From contig LQAA01000087.1 of assembly GCA_001577715.1 (NCBI GenBank), positions 1 to 40,292 on the forward strand: a stretch of DNA of 40,292 bases. The letters are read 5' to 3'. The DNA is from Candidatus Adiutrix intracellularis. GTDB lineage: Bacteria > Desulfobacterota > Desulfarculia > Adiutricales > Adiutricaceae. The position numbers and the translations under genes are program-made. Shown piece by piece: positions 8,916 to 18,957 of the stretch. Position 1 is the first letter of the stretch. Every line of letters begins with the position of its first letter. The notes beneath the pieces are model-generated. The model ran no database searches and was not told the DNA's origin. It saw nothing but the letters and a program-made list of their open reading frames with translations.

Positions 8916-9979
8916 TGCCAACCCGAAGCCTGCGACTAGGGTCACTCCGTCTCGGGGGCGGAGCCCCGGTGAGCGTTCAGACTATGACCAATACTGACAC
9001 CTACGACGTGGCCAATACTCTAGCCCAAATTCGGAGCGTGGTCAAGGCCGGAGCCGAAATAGTCCGCCTAGCCGTCCCCGATAACCGAGCAGCCGAAGCA
9101 CTTCGAGAATTAGTTCAAGAAGCACCGGTACCTCTCATTGCCGACATCCACTTCGACTGGCGCCTAGCCGTAAAGGCTCTAGCCTCCGGCGTAGCCGGCC
9201 TCAGAATCAACCCCGGTAACATCGGTGGGCCGACTAGAGCGCGGAAGGTAGCCGAAGCGGCCGGAGCGGCCAACGCGGTTATCCGGGTGGGGGTCAACAG
9301 CGGCTCACTGGGAAAAAAAAATCTGTCCCACTTCTTGAGCCACCCTAACCCCCAAATCCTAGTAGAAAGCGCTCTAGCCCAGGTTAAAATTCTAGAAGAA
9401 ACAGGCTTTCGCGCCATCAAAGTCTCCCTAAAAAGTAGCCAGGTCATGGAGACCGTGGCCGCAGCCCGCCGCTGGGCCGCGCTCAGCGATATTCCCCAGC
9501 ACATAGGAATCACCGAGGCCGGAAACGCTGCTAGCGGGGCAGTAAAGTCGGCCGTGGGACTAGGTATCCTTCTAACCGAAGGGGTAGGCGATACTATACG
9601 GGTCTCTCTAACCGCCCCCCCGGAAGAAGAAGTGCGGGTAGCCTGGGAAATTCTACGGGCGGCCGGACTTCGTGCCCGCGGGGTCGAGGTGATCTCCTGT
9701 CCAACCTGCGGCCGCACCAAAGGCCCTCTAATCCAGATGGCCACCGAAATTAAAAAACGCTTAGCCGATGTCACTCAGCCTTTAAAAGTGGCCGTGATGG
9801 GCTGTATAGTTAACGGGCCCGGTGAGGCTAGGAACGCCGACGCGGGTATCGCTCTAGGTCAAGGCCACGGTTCTTTTTTTGCCGGTGGCCGCCTTGTAGC
9901 TAGCCGAGTTCCTTACGAAAATCTACTTTCCTTATTAGAAGAGGAAGTCCATAAAATGGAACAGACACATGCCAATTGA
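8915..9979 (+). CDS. ispG: IspG, 4-hydroxy-3-methylbut-2-enyl diphosphate synthase
   Basis: A 354-residue cytosolic enzyme of the MEP isoprenoid pathway. It reduces methylerythritol cyclodiphosphate to HMBPP using a [4Fe-4S] cluster. The N-terminal TIM-barrel domain shows SVQTMTNTDT, LIADIHFDWRLA and GLRINPGNIG. The C-terminal cluster domain carries the three cysteine ligands in SCPTCGRT and MGCIVNGPGEA. Length and motifs match the short bacterial form. The ATG overlaps the stop of the unknown gene, and the C terminus overlaps the proS start by 11 bases. As a low-potential Fe-S enzyme it fits an anaerobic cell. The N terminus (MPTRSLRLGSLRLGGGAP) is normal for the family. Confidence 0.97.
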   Translation: MPTRSLRLGSLRLGGGAPVSVQTMTNTDTYDVANTLAQIRSVVKAGAEIVRLAVPDNRAAEALRELVQEAPVPLIADIHFDWRLAVKALASGVAGLRINPGNIGGPTRARKVAEAAGAANAVIRVGVNSGSLGKKNLSHFLSHPNPQILVESALAQVKILEETGFRAIKVSLKSSQVMETVAAARRWAALSDIPQHIGITEAGNAASGAVKSAVGLGILLTEGVGDTIRVSLTAPPEEEVRVAWEILRAAGLRARGVEVISCPTCGRTKGPLIQMATEIKKRLADVTQPLKVAVMGCIVNGPGEARNADAGIALGQGHGSFFAGGRLVASRVPYENLLSLLEEEVHKMEQTHAN

Positions 9980-11729
9980 AATAAAATTTAACGCCCAGGG
10001 GCAGTCCCTGGGCCTGAGACTATCCCGGAGCTTTGCCCCAACCTTGAAGGAAGACCCGACCGAAGCAGAGGTAATCAGCCACAAACTACTCATCCGGGCC
10101 GGTTTTATTCGTAAACTTTCAGCGGGTATTTATAGCCTCCTACCTTTCGGTCTGCGGTCCCTACGTAAACTAGAACGCATCATCCGCCAAGAAATGGACC
10201 GGGCTGGAGCCCTGGAACTCTTGCTCCCAACCGTACAACCCGGAGAACTCTGGAAGGAAAGCGGCCGCTGGAAATATTACGGAAAGGAACTGCTCCGCTT
10301 CCACGATCGCCATAACCGAGACTACATCATCGGTCCCACCCACGAAGAAGTCATCACCGACTTAGCTCGCCGCGAAATTCATTCCTGGCGGGATTTACCC
10401 ATGAATCTTTACCAAATTCAAACTAAGTTCCGCGACGAAATCCGTCCCCGTTTCGGCCTGATGCGTGGCCGAGAATTCATTATGAAAGACGCCTACAGTT
10501 TCGACGCTGACGAGGCCGGAGCCGAGCAAAGCTACCGGGCTATGTATGAAGCCTACAACCTCATCTTTCAGAACTGCGGCCTTAAATTCGCAGTGGTGGA
10601 AGCCGACAGCGGAGCTATCGGGGGAAGCTCTTCTCACGAATTCATGGTGCTGGCCAAAACTGGCGAAGATAATCTAATTTTCTGCGACTGCGGTTTCGCA
10701 GCTAATCAAGAAAAAGCCGAACTTAAAGACTACGCTACCCTAGCCCCGGAAGAAATGAATCAGGCTCTGGAAAAAATTTACACACCAAATTGCCACCATG
10801 TACCAGAGCTGGCCGCCCTTCTAGATATCCCCACTGGACGCATTATTAAAACCCTGGCCTTTAATGCCGCCGGAAACCCACTTCTAACCCTGATCCCCGG
10901 AGATCGGAAAATAAACCTAACTAAACTCAAAAATGCCTGCAACGGGGCGGAACCCCGCCTACTAACCCCCGAGGAAACTGAAAAAATTACCGGCGCTCCT
11001 CTAGGTTTCATTGGACCGATTAAAACCAAACTACGAGTCCTAGCCGATCTAGGGGTCAAACGTCTAGACGGCGGAGTTATCGGAGCCGGGGAAGCGGATT
11101 GGCACTACCGACATGCCCGCCCAGATCGAGATTTTAAAGTGAACCAATGGCTAGACCTAGCCATAGCCGAAAACGGCGATCCCTGCCCCCGCTGCGGACA
11201 ACCTCTTTCTACCCAGCGAGGTATTGAAGTCGGCCATATCTTCAAACTGGGCGCAAAATATTCCCATGCTCTGGGCGCACTCTATTCACGAGCCGACGGC
11301 CTGGAGGCTCCCCTGATTATGGGCTGCTACGGCATCGGTCTAGGCCGCACCCTAGCCGCCGCGGTTGAGCAAAACCACGACCATAACGGTATCATTTGGC
11401 CTCTACCCCTAGCCCCCTATGAAGCAGCTGTTCTACCCTTACAAGTTCAGAATAAAAATATGACCAGCGCCGCGGAAACCCTTTTTCAGGAACTTCTAAA
11501 CGCGAGAGTGGAAACCGTACTGGATGACCGCGACGAACGACCAGGCTTGAAATTTAAAGATGCTGATCTTATCGGGTACCCCTTTCGAATAACTATTTCC
11601 GAAAAATCTCTGGCTTTAGGCCAAGTGGAATTAAAACGCCGCAATACCCAGGAAATAACCATGCTACCCCTAACCAGCGCAGCTGCGGTAATAACCCAGC
11701 TACGCAACGAAACCGGTATAACGGCATGA
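9969..11729 (+). CDS. proS: ProS, prolyl-tRNA synthetase (bacterial type with editing insertion)
   Basis: A 586-residue class II aminoacyl-tRNA synthetase that charges tRNA-Pro. Motif 1 region: PTLKEDPTEAEVISHKLLI and AGFIRKLSAGIYSLLPFG. Motif 2 region: RPRFGLMRGREFIMKDAYSF. The editing (INS) insertion lies roughly at residues 225-385. Motif 3: GCYGIGLGRTLAA, followed by the anticodon-binding domain. The length is typical of the E. coli-like form. The N terminus is about 17 residues longer than usual (MPIEIKFNAQGQSLGLR), but no later ATG precedes the conserved region, so the ATG at 9969, which overlaps ispG by 11 bases, is kept. The stop overlaps the rel start as ATGA. Position in the operon suggests co-expression with Rel and RlmN. 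Confidence 0.97.
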   Translation: MPIEIKFNAQGQSLGLRLSRSFAPTLKEDPTEAEVISHKLLIRAGFIRKLSAGIYSLLPFGLRSLRKLERIIRQEMDRAGALELLLPTVQPGELWKESGRWKYYGKELLRFHDRHNRDYIIGPTHEEVITDLARREIHSWRDLPMNLYQIQTKFRDEIRPRFGLMRGREFIMKDAYSFDADEAGAEQSYRAMYEAYNLIFQNCGLKFAVVEADSGAIGGSSSHEFMVLAKTGEDNLIFCDCGFAANQEKAELKDYATLAPEEMNQALEKIYTPNCHHVPELAALLDIPTGRIIKTLAFNAAGNPLLTLIPGDRKINLTKLKNACNGAEPRLLTPEETEKITGAPLGFIGPIKTKLRVLADLGVKRLDGGVIGAGEADWHYRHARPDRDFKVNQWLDLAIAENGDPCPRCGQPLSTQRGIEVGHIFKLGAKYSHALGALYSRADGLEAPLIMGCYGIGLGRTLAAAVEQNHDHNGIIWPLPLAPYEAAVLPLQVQNKNMTSAAETLFQELLNARVETVLDDRDERPGLKFKDADLIGYPFRITISEKSLALGQVELKRRNTQEITMLPLTSAAAVITQLRNETGITA

Positions 11730-13930
11730 ACGAAAAATATCTACCTCTAGATAATTTCCCGGTTTACGGAGGCAAGCCAGTCCGAATAGAAGATATTCTG
11801 GATTCACTGCAGATCAACCACCCCAAATCGGACATAACCCTAGTACAGCGAGCCTATATCTATGCCGCTAGCGCTCATCAGGGCATGATGCGCCGCTCGG
11901 GAGAACCCTACCTTAACCACCCCCTGGCAGTGGCTGGTATTCTTTGTGACATGAAGATGGATATGCCCACCGTGGTCGCCGGGCTTCTGCATGACACTAT
12001 AGAAGACACTGAAGCCACTCTGGAAGACGTGGCTAAAAGATTCGGCCGAGACGTAGCCAACATCGTTGACGGGATCACCAAGATCAGCCAAATGAATTTT
12101 TCCTCGGCTAAAGAACGTAAAGCTTCCAATATGCGGAAGATGATTCTGGCTATGCTCACCGATCTGCGAGTTATTCTGGTGAAACTAGCTGACCGGCTAA
12201 ACAACATGAGAACTCTGGGCTACATGCCCGAAGACAAGCAACTGCTCATAGCCGCCGAAACCCTAGAAATTTACGCCCCCCTAGCTTCGCGACTAGGTAT
12301 TCACAAAATCCAAACCGAACTAGAAGACCTCTGCCTCTATTATCTAGAACCCAACACCTACAGCACCATCCGTCTCAATCTCTCCGTCGGTCAATTAAAT
12401 CGTCAGGCCTATGTTGAAGAAGTCATAGAATATCTAGCCCGCCGGGTTAAAGAATTCCACATTCAAGCCCAGATCGAGGGCCGCTCCAAACATATTTACA
12501 GCATCTGGCGAAAGATGTGTGACCAAAACCTAACCTTTGAACAGATTTACGACCTGACCGCCTTCCGGATTATTGTCGACAACATCCAAGACTGCTACGG
12601 AGCTCTAGGGGTCATTCATTCCATTTTTAAAGCCATCCCGGGACGCTTCAAAGATTACATCAATTTACCCAAAGCCAACGGCTACCAATCTCTCCACACC
12701 GCAGTTATCGGTCTCAGAAACACCCGCATGGAGATACAAATCCGTACCCATAATATGCACAACTACGCCGAAAACGGTGTGGCCGCCCACTGGCGCTATA
12801 AAGACGGTAAAGCTATAAGCACTGAAGAAACCCAGCGTATTACCGCCCTGCGCTCCGTTCTAAGCTGGCAGGAAACCTTAATTAACCCTGATGCCTTTCT
12901 TAATTCGGTACGAGAAAGCCTAGCCGAACGCGAAAGTATTTACGTCTTCACCCCCGCCGGTAATGTCAAAGAACTACCCGCTGGAGCCTGCCCTATCGAT
13001 TTCGCCTACTCCATCCACACTATGGTGGGACATAACTGCATCGGGGCCAAGGTTAACGGAGCCATCGCGCCCCTACACCACAAGCTGGCTAACGGCGACA
13101 CCGTAAAAGTACTGACTAACCGTTCCGGTGCCCCTTCCCGTGACTGGCTCTCTTATACAGTTAGCCCCCGAGCTAAAGCTAAAATCCGCCAATGGTTCGC
13201 CTATGAAGAAAGAACTAAGGCGATCGCTTTCGGGCACGATCTTCTGGAAAAAGAAATGCGACGGGCCAAAATAACAAAAGCCCGATTAGACAACCCGGAA
13301 GTTCTAAAAAAACTAGGTTTCTCTAATCTAGATGAGCTAAACGCCGCCATAGCTTTCGGTAAATTTCCCGTGGGTCGGATTCTGCAAATTCTGGCCCCAG
13401 AAAAATACAAACCCGCCTCCCCCCCACCCCAAAAATTCGCCTCTATCCCCCCGGCGGGAAGAACGGCAGAAGCTAACCACGGTATCCTCGTCTCCAACCT
13501 CAGCGATGTCTTCATGCGACTAGCCAAGTGCTGTTCACCCATTGCCGGCGAGCCTATCATCGGCTACATTACCCAGGGGCATGGGGTCTCAATCCACTCG
13601 GCCGCCTGTCTATCCCTAGCCGGCCTGGATCCGGATCGTTTTGTTAACGTTAGTTGGAATAACCAGACGGAAAATAATTTCGAAATCTATTTCCAAGTGC
13701 GCGGGAGCTGCCACCCCGGACTATTTATGGAAATTATGGACCTCATCAACCCTAGAGTGGAAAATATTCTGGAAGCTCACCTAAACGATGACAATCAGGA
13801 AACCCGAATGTTATTCCGCCTTGTCGTTCGCAACCAGGCTCAATTTGAAACTATTCGAATGTTAATAAAAAAAAATCCAGCTATAAAACAAGCCGAACGC
13901 TTCTTCCCCGCCGAAAAAATTGGCTATTGA
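11726..13930 (+). CDS. rel: Rel/SpoT-type bifunctional (p)ppGpp synthetase/hydrolase
   Basis: A 734-residue long RSH protein that makes and degrades (p)ppGpp in the stringent response. Domains in order: HD hydrolase (about 40-200) with H65, H89-D90, E93-D94 and D156; synthetase (about 240-370) with RSKHIYSIWRKM, RFKDYI and NGYQSLHT; TGS (about 410-470, YVFTPAGNVKELP); and a C-terminal zinc-finger/ACT part (CCSPIAGEPIIGY, then ACT at about 655-730). RFKD is the motif of the Rel/SpoT class rather than RelA. All metal ligands of the hydrolase are kept. One oddity is KLADRLNNMRT at 153-163, where the usual KLADRLHNMRT has His at position 159. Starts in an ATGA overlap with proS. Confidence 0.95.
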   Translation: MNEKYLPLDNFPVYGGKPVRIEDILDSLQINHPKSDITLVQRAYIYAASAHQGMMRRSGEPYLNHPLAVAGILCDMKMDMPTVVAGLLHDTIEDTEATLEDVAKRFGRDVANIVDGITKISQMNFSSAKERKASNMRKMILAMLTDLRVILVKLADRLNNMRTLGYMPEDKQLLIAAETLEIYAPLASRLGIHKIQTELEDLCLYYLEPNTYSTIRLNLSVGQLNRQAYVEEVIEYLARRVKEFHIQAQIEGRSKHIYSIWRKMCDQNLTFEQIYDLTAFRIIVDNIQDCYGALGVIHSIFKAIPGRFKDYINLPKANGYQSLHTAVIGLRNTRMEIQIRTHNMHNYAENGVAAHWRYKDGKAISTEETQRITALRSVLSWQETLINPDAFLNSVRESLAERESIYVFTPAGNVKELPAGACPIDFAYSIHTMVGHNCIGAKVNGAIAPLHHKLANGDTVKVLTNRSGAPSRDWLSYTVSPRAKAKIRQWFAYEERTKAIAFGHDLLEKEMRRAKITKARLDNPEVLKKLGFSNLDELNAAIAFGKFPVGRILQILAPEKYKPASPPPQKFASIPPAGRTAEANHGILVSNLSDVFMRLAKCCSPIAGEPIIGYITQGHGVSIHSAACLSLAGLDPDRFVNVSWNNQTENNFEIYFQVRGSCHPGLFMEIMDLINPRVENILEAHLNDDNQETRMLFRLVVRNQAQFETIRMLIKKNPAIKQAERFFPAEKIGY

Positions 13931-13940
13931 ACCCACCGTT

Positions 13941-14993
13941 ATGACCGACCCCCGCCCCAATCTCTTTGACCTGACCATAACTGAGCTATCAACCTTAGCC
14001 GAAAGCCTAGGGGAAAAACCATGGCGAGGTCGTTCATTAGCTATCTGGCTTTTTAAGCGCGGGGTTACAGACTGGAATCTAATGACAGATATGGCCCGAA
14101 GTTTTCACCTGAAGCTAGCCAAGGCAGCCCGACTGGAACTACCGACAGCCCTTGATTTGACTGAAGGCGACGGGGCCCGGAAAATATTATGGCGCCTAAC
14201 TGACGGTCTGAAGGTGGAAAGTGTATTGATTCAGGAACGGGGGCACCAGACTCTCTGCCTATCGTCTCAGGTGGGCTGTGCTCTAGGCTGTCGTTTCTGT
14301 CGAACCGGGACTATGGGCTTCACTCGCAACCTAAGCCCGAGCGAAATTTTAGGGCAAATTATTGGGGCCCAACGCTTTCTAACCCCTAACGAAAATATTA
14401 CCAACCTAGTATTCATGGGCATGGGCGAACCGCTATTAAACCGGACCAACGTAGTTCATAGCCTTAAAGTTATAGGTGATCCCGATCTTATGGCCATATC
14501 TCGCCGGCGTCTTTCCCTATCTACCGTAGGCATTGTACCCGAACTTTACGAACTAGCCCGAACCAGATCAGATTTAGGCCTCACCGTCTCCCTGTCCGCC
14601 CCAGATGACAGATTGCGAAGCCAAATTATGCCCATAAACCGGCGCTACCCTATGGCCGAACTGAAAAAAGCTCTAGCCGCCTGGCCCCTAAGCCACGGGC
14701 GGCGCATCACCATAGCCTATGTTCTTCTAAGAGGGATAAACGACGAACCGGCTCAAGCAGCTAGCCTGAGTCGCTTTCTAGCCGGACTCAAAGTTAAAAT
14801 AAACCTAATCCCCTTCAACTCCTGGCCTGGAGCTCCTTTTGAACCATCAGATCCAAAACGAGTAGCTGCCTTTCAAGAAATTTTAACCCAGAAACACTAC
14901 ACCGCTATTATCCGCTGGTCTAAAGGCGACCGGGTTTCCGCCGCCTGCGGCCAGCTGGCTACAATAAATAAGGAAACCACTATTTTTAAATAA
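13941..14993 (+). CDS. rlmN: RlmN, dual-specificity 23S rRNA/tRNA adenine-C2 methyltransferase
   Basis: A radical-SAM enzyme that methylates A2503 of 23S rRNA and A37 of some tRNAs. From the ATG at 13941 it has 350 residues. The radical-SAM cluster motif is CALGCRFC (C113, C117, C120), preceded by TLCLSSQVG; the methyl-carrying cysteine is C336 in VSAACGQLA. Glycine-rich VFMGMGEPLLN and LSLSTVG segments are present. An in-frame TTG at 13920 would add seven residues and overlap rel by 11 bases like other junctions in this operon; I prefer the ATG, ten bases after the rel stop, but neither has a strong ribosome site. It is the last intact gene of the operon. Confidence 0.95.
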   Translation: MTDPRPNLFDLTITELSTLAESLGEKPWRGRSLAIWLFKRGVTDWNLMTDMARSFHLKLAKAARLELPTALDLTEGDGARKILWRLTDGLKVESVLIQERGHQTLCLSSQVGCALGCRFCRTGTMGFTRNLSPSEILGQIIGAQRFLTPNENITNLVFMGMGEPLLNRTNVVHSLKVIGDPDLMAISRRRLSLSTVGIVPELYELARTRSDLGLTVSLSAPDDRLRSQIMPINRRYPMAELKKALAAWPLSHGRRITIAYVLLRGINDEPAQAASLSRFLAGLKVKINLIPFNSWPGAPFEPSDPKRVAAFQEILTQKHYTAIIRWSKGDRVSAACGQLATINKETTIFK

Positions 14994-15619
14994 TTTTACT
15001 AGCGATGATAGCTATCTTCTGCTGGGACCGAATCTAAACCAATCGGAAAGCTACGACATCACCATAAACTACACATACCAGGCTTCAACCGAACTCTCTA
15101 ACATCTCGATAACATTAGTTATACTCTTGCTGTCGCATATTATTTTGACCCGCAGTAGATAACCGATCCAAAATTAGTAAATACACTTGGGATCGACGAT
15201 AATTTTGTCACTCTCCTACAAGTTCAGCAACTTGCCTAAGTCTAGCAATACTGCCCGCTTCCATAAGTGTTCATAATCTTATCTCTCTTATCACGATAAT
15301 GTTTATCAACTGCTTTTGCTTTTAAATAATCCAAGCTGGCTAAAGATGCTTAGAAACTAGCCGTTAATATAATACTTAAGTTCCCATCTCATATGTGCCA
15401 ATCTGCTCTCATCCATTTTACATCCTCCTTGTATCTTCTTGATACTGTTGGTAACCCTTCATCGTTTTAACATTCAAAGATTTTTTAAGCTTAGCACTAA
15501 AGCTAAAAAATACCTACCATTAACATAGCTGATGGTTTTTTAAACTTACTTACATAAGAAAATACTTTTTTAGATATTATTTTAAATCTATTTACGATGA
15601 TTTTCATAACGAATATTGA
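14994..15619. other. Decayed region downstream of rlmN
   Basis: AT-rich, with broken frames on the minus strand. One short piece near 15410-15370 reads MDESRLAHMRWELKYYI, faintly like the start of an IS200-type transposase (usual LAHTKWNCKYHIVF), but the following sequence does not support it. No terminator with a clear T run follows rlmN. Confidence 0.35.
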
Positions 15620-16350
15620 CCTCCTTAAACTCCAGTAATTCATATAAATTAATCCATTCTGTGGATTTCTCTCGCGTATTAGCTTAACAAACGAATCTCC
15701 TATTTTTTAAATGAATTATCGCTACTTAGGCCCTTGAAAACCGCTTCTCCAAATTAATTCCAAAAAGTTGTTTTATTTTTCTTCGCAATCTCCAAAAAAC
15801 GGATGATAACTCATTTTTGCCTGACTTTAGCGTAGTTAAAACTTATTTCATAAAACGAATAACGTTCGTCATTTTAGCTAGTTATCAATCTATTTTCCTA
15901 ATTAAGCAAGACTTCCGATTCCGTTAAAGTCGCAGAAACATGCAATATCTAATACGAACCAAAATTGACAAGATTGACTTTGATGTAAGGGGCCGCATCA
16001 GCAACAAAGTTTATAACTTCATCGTTGATTAGTGTTGCTCGAAGTCCACTTCGTATCTAAACCATAACTTCTTTTAAAGTCTGCTGATCGGAAATATTAT
16101 CCGAAAATATTTTCATAAAAAGTGAATTACTCTGATTATTTGAAATCAAATCAAGAATAAAACACTTTAAGTACCAACGTCTATCCTTAAGGTGACTAGG
16201 ATTAATTTGAACGAACGGCTCCCCTAAGGTAGATTCCACTAATTCTGATTCTCCAATATTGTAATCACCCCAGACGCTGAAATTGGTAGTGTCCGTGTGG
16301 AAATTGGTTAGGTCGATTTTTTCATAATTTAATATGTGAAACATCATTAG
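15620..16350 (-). pseudogene. IS1634-like DDE transposase (COG5421 type), decayed
   Basis: The minus strand gives, in one long frame, blocks of the IS1634/COG5421 transposase: DLTNFHTDTTNFSVWGDY (usual xxHxDTTSFSVxGEY, first catalytic Asp), HLKDRRWYLKCFILDLI (usual HRPDLKQFVL), NISDQQTLKEV (usual GNxSDKTLxxE), INFVADAAPYIKVNL (usual YVADSALVTxENL, second Asp), and RYSFYEISFNYAKVRQK followed by a stop where the family has Trp (QRW). Reading with stops ignored, the frame stays open from 16347 to about 15650, so the breaks are mainly nonsense changes. The C-terminal third is unreadable. Confidence 0.72.
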
Positions 16351-16879
16351 TTAAAAAAGTTTAGTCGAGCCGAAATTGTAAATTTTATCCACTAACTTAC
16401 CTATAACGGTTTCATTTAAGCCGCTAGTGCCAACATCTTAACCAAGAAATTTAACTACAGATAGATTTTGGAAAAAATTAAAAACCAAACGTGAAACTTC
16501 AACTTAATTTTAGTTTTCCCCCTATTCATCCCGCCAGACCACCCGCGATAATTTTCTAAAATTACTACTGACTCTAAGGTTGGCTAGAAAAATAAGGACA
16601 GAATCTAAGAAAAATTAATGACTAAAAGCAGAGAGCGCGAAGCCACCCTAAAGATAATAAAGAACCCTTACGGGATGCAGACCAACACAAACTCGGCATA
16701 AAAAGCAATACTAAACCTATTAATGCTACCATCACCGAGACCCACATAAACAGTACAGAAGTTACTAGTGATGAACGCAATATAACCCTATCTAAGCTAG
16801 ATGAGATATTAACCAAATTAGCCGTTAAAGCCGCTCACTTCTTATTTATATCGTTTTGTAGATTCGAAAGTAACCCATT
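16351..16879. other. Decayed region, mirror-image frames
   Basis: A hydrophobic minus frame (16622-16816) and a polar plus frame over the same bases are mutual shadows. I cannot tell which was real and recognise neither. Confidence 0.35.
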
Positions 16880-17160
16880 ATAAGCAGCTACTACCAACAA
16901 CTGCTTCTACTATAGCCATTTTAAAAACTTTTGCATATAACATTACTAAAAGACCACTAGTGCCATCATTATAATACGAAGGTATGACTAGCTAACCAAC
17001 ATCAGAATATCAGGTTCAAAACCAGCACTACTAATAAAACTAACGCCAACCAATGAGTCAAATACCACATATAACCCATCCTCCATTATGGCTCTAGTCA
17101 AATCAAGCTCTAGTTCTTTATACTACCTTTACCAGCCTTCAATATCACCCGAGCGAACAT
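16880..17160 (-). pseudogene. Possible STAS-domain protein remnant
   Basis: Minus-strand reading gives DLTRAIMEDGLYVVFDSLVG then VSFISSAGFEPDILML, which resembles the STAS core (L-DLSGVSFIDSAGLxxLL) of anti-sigma-factor antagonists and related regulators. Upstream ISRCYVRSGDIEGW could be the first beta strand. Several stops interrupt it. The match rests on one motif, so it is tentative. Confidence 0.3.
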
Positions 17161-17587
17161 AACACCTAGAGATATTGACGCTACCTATACCATTACCCCT
17201 CCACGACCGTCAATAATATAATTTCTACTGTGCTAGGGTTTATTAGCGCCAGCATCACAACACCCAGTAGTGTTAAATTTATACTCTAACCCACCATTAC
17301 CTAACTTAACCTATTCGCTGACCGAAAAACAAAAATAACTCTTCCTTCCTTACCTACATCCTCCAACTTATATATATTTTAGCCTGATACACCAATAATA
17401 TATTATACTACCGATCCACAGAATCGTACCGCGGACCCCCAATTATTCTTATCTTCACCACCGTCTCTAACCGAAGCTAATTTCCCAAGGCATATCAAAG
17501 TAATAATCGAAAGTTAAACCTACTTAGATCTCTGATCGACTGCTACTATAGTCAATCCTTAAACAATGTTTTAAAACAGACATCAAC
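17161..17587. other. Decayed region, probable former minus-strand coding sequence
   Basis: The minus strand reads YKFNTTGCCDAGANKP and RNYIIDGRGGVMV with few stops, so this was probably coding, but I cannot name a family. It lies just upstream of the STAS-like remnant in transcription direction. Confidence 0.35.
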
Positions 17588-17800
17588 TTAAACGTTACGG
17601 GTTCTATTAATATAAAATATGGTTAAAAGCCTTAAAATCACAAGCTGCAGATAAAACTCTACCTTCTACATCCATTTCATGAAAATAAAATACAAGCCTT
17701 ACTTTCTTCTCCACCCCTTCAATCTCAATATGTTGATGGAAATGAGTTAACTTAGATGACGCACAAAATACGCTAATTGAAAAATCATCTCTCCACAAAA
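17588..17800 (-). pseudogene. IS5 transposase deletion derivative (copy B)
   Basis: The minus strand reads SSKLTHFHQHIEIEGVEKK, matching the N-terminal part of the IS5 transposase of copy A, and then continues directly, in a different frame, into the C-terminal tail that ends INRTRNV. About 300 residues in between are absent. The 76-codon frame at 17607-17837 is this fusion read partly out of frame and should not be taken as a gene. Confidence 0.65.
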
Positions 17801-17979
17801 ATATTAAAATAAGGATCGCGTATCTACTCTTGAACAATATTGATCATCAATCAAAATTTCAAATTATTTTATGACTAACAACCCGCTCATCAAACAAATA
17901 TTTTAACTAGGGGACTACAGTCGGGATAGCACTCTTAAGAAGCGACTACTATAATGCTGATCCAAACCTACCAATAACA

Positions 17980-18560
17980 ATGGTACTAGAATCTACTCCA
18001 ACCCCGCGCTCTAACCTTTTGGATCACTATCCAAGTGGTCACCCCGATCAAAAACGCTAATATTATCTTCATACCGCTGCTCAAAAGTCGTCTTAACCGC
18101 TAAATTCCAACAAAACGACAGCTACCCAGTTAACCGAGCATCTCAACTCTCCATCATCTTTTCCTCAACCATAGTCGGATCATAATTTTAGAATTCTTCC
18201 ATCCAGACAGCGACGTGTAATAATTCACCACCACTCGTAACCAGTCATACCAATCTTCTACATCTATACCTCTACGACTATGAAAACATGTAAAAACATA
18301 ACCCAAAACGTTACAACTAAAGACTAATTTTTAATTTAAAAACCGCCACCCTAACCCAAAATTCCCGATCACCCGATCCCCACTCACAGTACATAACCCC
18401 AACTGACTAAATACTGTCGTACCTTCCGTACCATATATAGGTAATAAAAAATCTCAATGATTAATGGCATGCCCTTCTAGATTCAGGCTTAAATTGAACT
18501 GAGTCTTCCCATAACTACCCAACCAATCCTCAACCTAGGAAGTCACCACCCTACTTCCCA
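17980..18560 (-). pseudogene. Primase remnant with PriCT-2-like segment (phage or plasmid type)
   Basis: Two minus-strand frames together read IDVEDWYDWLRVVVNYYTSL, then AVWMEEFQNYDPTMVEEKM and DARLTGQLSFCWNLAVKT, with Gln put in for the stop after EEF. This resembles the PriCT-2 region of phage or plasmid primase-polymerases (W-x-x-VGMAL ... LW-x-x-WS-x-x-S-x-x-YD ... KW-x-SF). Many in-frame stops are present. Such proteins start replication of mobile elements, so this may be the trace of a prophage or integrated plasmid. No integrase or attachment site was found. Confidence 0.35.
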
Positions 18561-18879
18561 TTAATACCGCTTATTGCAAAAAATACTCGTTGAAGTTGGT
18601 AGAGTTAAACTGAACTAAACTAACTGATTAACGGCCATACAAACCATTAAAATTCTAGCTACAAATATCGACGTCAGATCTTAATTCCATAACAACCATG
18701 GCAACGCCACCACTTTTACTCCCAAGATATCTTTATTTGAACACTTAATTACGATACTTTAATTTAACTTAATCCCAAAGTTAAGCGCGTAAGAACAGAA
18801 CGACAGAAACATCGGCGCTACAACTTCGAAAATAATACCTAACTTCAAGAATTTAAAACACTTATTTTTTATACACGAG
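18561..18879. other. Decayed region before the intact insertion sequence
   Basis: No gene recognised. The minus strand keeps scattered coding-like stretches that may extend the primase-like pseudogene upstream. Confidence 0.35.
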
Positions 18880-18945
18880 TACACAAAAAAATAGTCACTA
18901 AATTTGAACTCTCTGTTATACTATCTCCTGTTCGAATTTGAGTAT

Positions 18946-18951
18946 GGGAGG
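18946..18951 (+). promoter_or_regulatory. Ribosome binding site of the transposase
   Basis: GGGAGG lies six bases before the ATG at 18958 and decides that start over an upstream in-frame TTG at 18904. Confidence 0.65.
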
Positions 18952-18957
18952 GTTTAT

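Noticed and set aside
9115-9774. 219-codon minus-strand open frame inside ispG
   Set aside because: It is antisense to a strongly conserved gene; its Arg/Ser/Ala-rich composition is typical of a shadow frame.
15360-15415. IS200-type transposase start (RLAHMRWELKYYI)
   Set aside because: Only one short block fits and the expected following motifs, such as the HUH region, are absent.
17607-17837. 76-codon minus-strand open frame as a real small gene
   Set aside because: It is an N-terminal piece of an IS5 transposase fused out of frame to its C-terminal tail; copies A and C of the element show this.
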